Positions 63,373-64,000 of a DNA stretch of 64,000 nucleotides are shown here, piece after piece (the stretch's first letter is position 1; each line of letters starts with the position of its first letter). The notes below the pieces were generated by a model. That model made no database searches, was not told the DNA's origin, and worked only from the letters and a program-made list of their open reading frames with translations. The stretch comes from Musa acuminata AAA Group (Eukaryota > Streptophyta > Magnoliopsida > Zingiberales > Musaceae), in the NCBI RefSeq assembly GCF_036884655.1, contig NC_088338.1:558001-622000 (forward strand), written 5' to 3'. The translations under genes and the position numbers were made by a program.

Positions 63373-64000
63373 GTAAGCTTCAGTAATTTTCTGCACCGGG
63401 TTTGGGTCTGTGAAGAAACATAGAAAAGAGAAGGATTTATTGTTCAGCGTTTTGTGTTTACCAGTCTCAGATTTTACTTGAAAGAAATTAAGCTACCATA
63501 AAAATGGATCAAGCAAGCAAAAAGCAGAAGAAGAGCTCTGTGCTTGTCAGGTTTGGTCTGCAACATTAGATGGGCAATAAAACAGTAAAAGCGTCCAATT
63601 CCAAAAGATTCCATTTTGTTTAGCCTTTTGCCGACTATTGTGGTCTTCCAAGTCGATGAAATTTGTTCGACACATCTTTCGATATCACAAAAATCATTTT
63701 CTTCATCTTGGAGTTTGTCAGCCCATATAAAAATTCTACCTTTGTTCTTGTCGAGTTTGGTTTGCAACGTAAATTGGGCAAATAAAAGCAGTGAAAGCAT
63801 CCAAAAGATTCTTAGTCTTTATCAACAGCTATTGTAGTCTTCCAGGTTGATGAAACCTATTCAGCACAATGTCCGATGCCACATGAATCATTTTTATTCA
63901 CTTGGAGTTTGTCAGCTTCTACAAAAGTTTAAGAGATTACATGTGTGATGACATCTATAGCATCCATCGATCACCATTTACAAGATTGTTGTTGTTTTGT
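63373..64000 (+). other. MYB intron 2 (partial)
   Basis: Begins with a GTAAGC donor. It contains two diverged copies of a segment of about 180 bp (about 63530-63700 and 63740-63910, sharing CTTGTCRRGTTTGGT, GGGCAA and TTCCARGT-GATGAAA). No third exon was found. Confidence 0.7.

Overview
The window is nuclear DNA of a flowering plant. It is intron-rich and AT-rich, dense in transposon remnants, and holds four recognisable plant gene families (MOM1-like silencing factor, SAUR, actin-depolymerizing factor, R2R3-MYB). The overall character suggests a monocot, possibly Zingiberales (banana/Ensete type), but that placement is only an impression. I recognised no rRNA gene, tRNA gene, CRISPR array or bacterial-type operon.

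Layout: (1) 1-900, minus strand: a decayed tandem array of TCP-domain-like half motifs behind a TATA box. (2) 1156-2319: a mobile element with a perfect 8-bp target duplication. (3) 2949-44554, minus strand: one very large gene. I assembled 21 coding exons whose phases all agree, giving 8061 nt (2686 residues). It encodes a MOM1-like chromatin protein with a basic N-terminus, a PHD finger, two chromodomains, a complete but catalytically degenerate SNF2 helicase fold, a CMM2-like/coiled-coil region and three separate sets of in-frame tandem repeats. (4) The large introns of this gene (2, 3, 9, 10, 14, 16, 17, 18, 20) hold most of the repeats. These include a 4.4-kb hAT element with decayed transposase and another element nested in it, two short hAT derivatives with 8-bp target duplications, many GGTACC-rich elements, and a dispersed copy of the 3' end of exon 16. 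(5) 45135-46310: a Ty3/gypsy-type gag remnant just upstream of the gene. (6) 49788-50153, minus: an intronless SAUR. (7) 52230-55972, minus: a three-exon actin-depolymerizing factor. (8) 56100-62800: AT-rich intergenic DNA. (9) 62975 onward, plus: the first two exons of an R2R3-MYB gene that runs off the right edge.

The genes are not an operon or a pathway. The most notable point is that a gene of the transposon-silencing MOM1 family has introns built largely of transposons, and that its exons and introns show repeated local tandem duplication. Exon limits come from reading frame, GT/AG sites and remembered family similarity; no alignment or transcript evidence was available.
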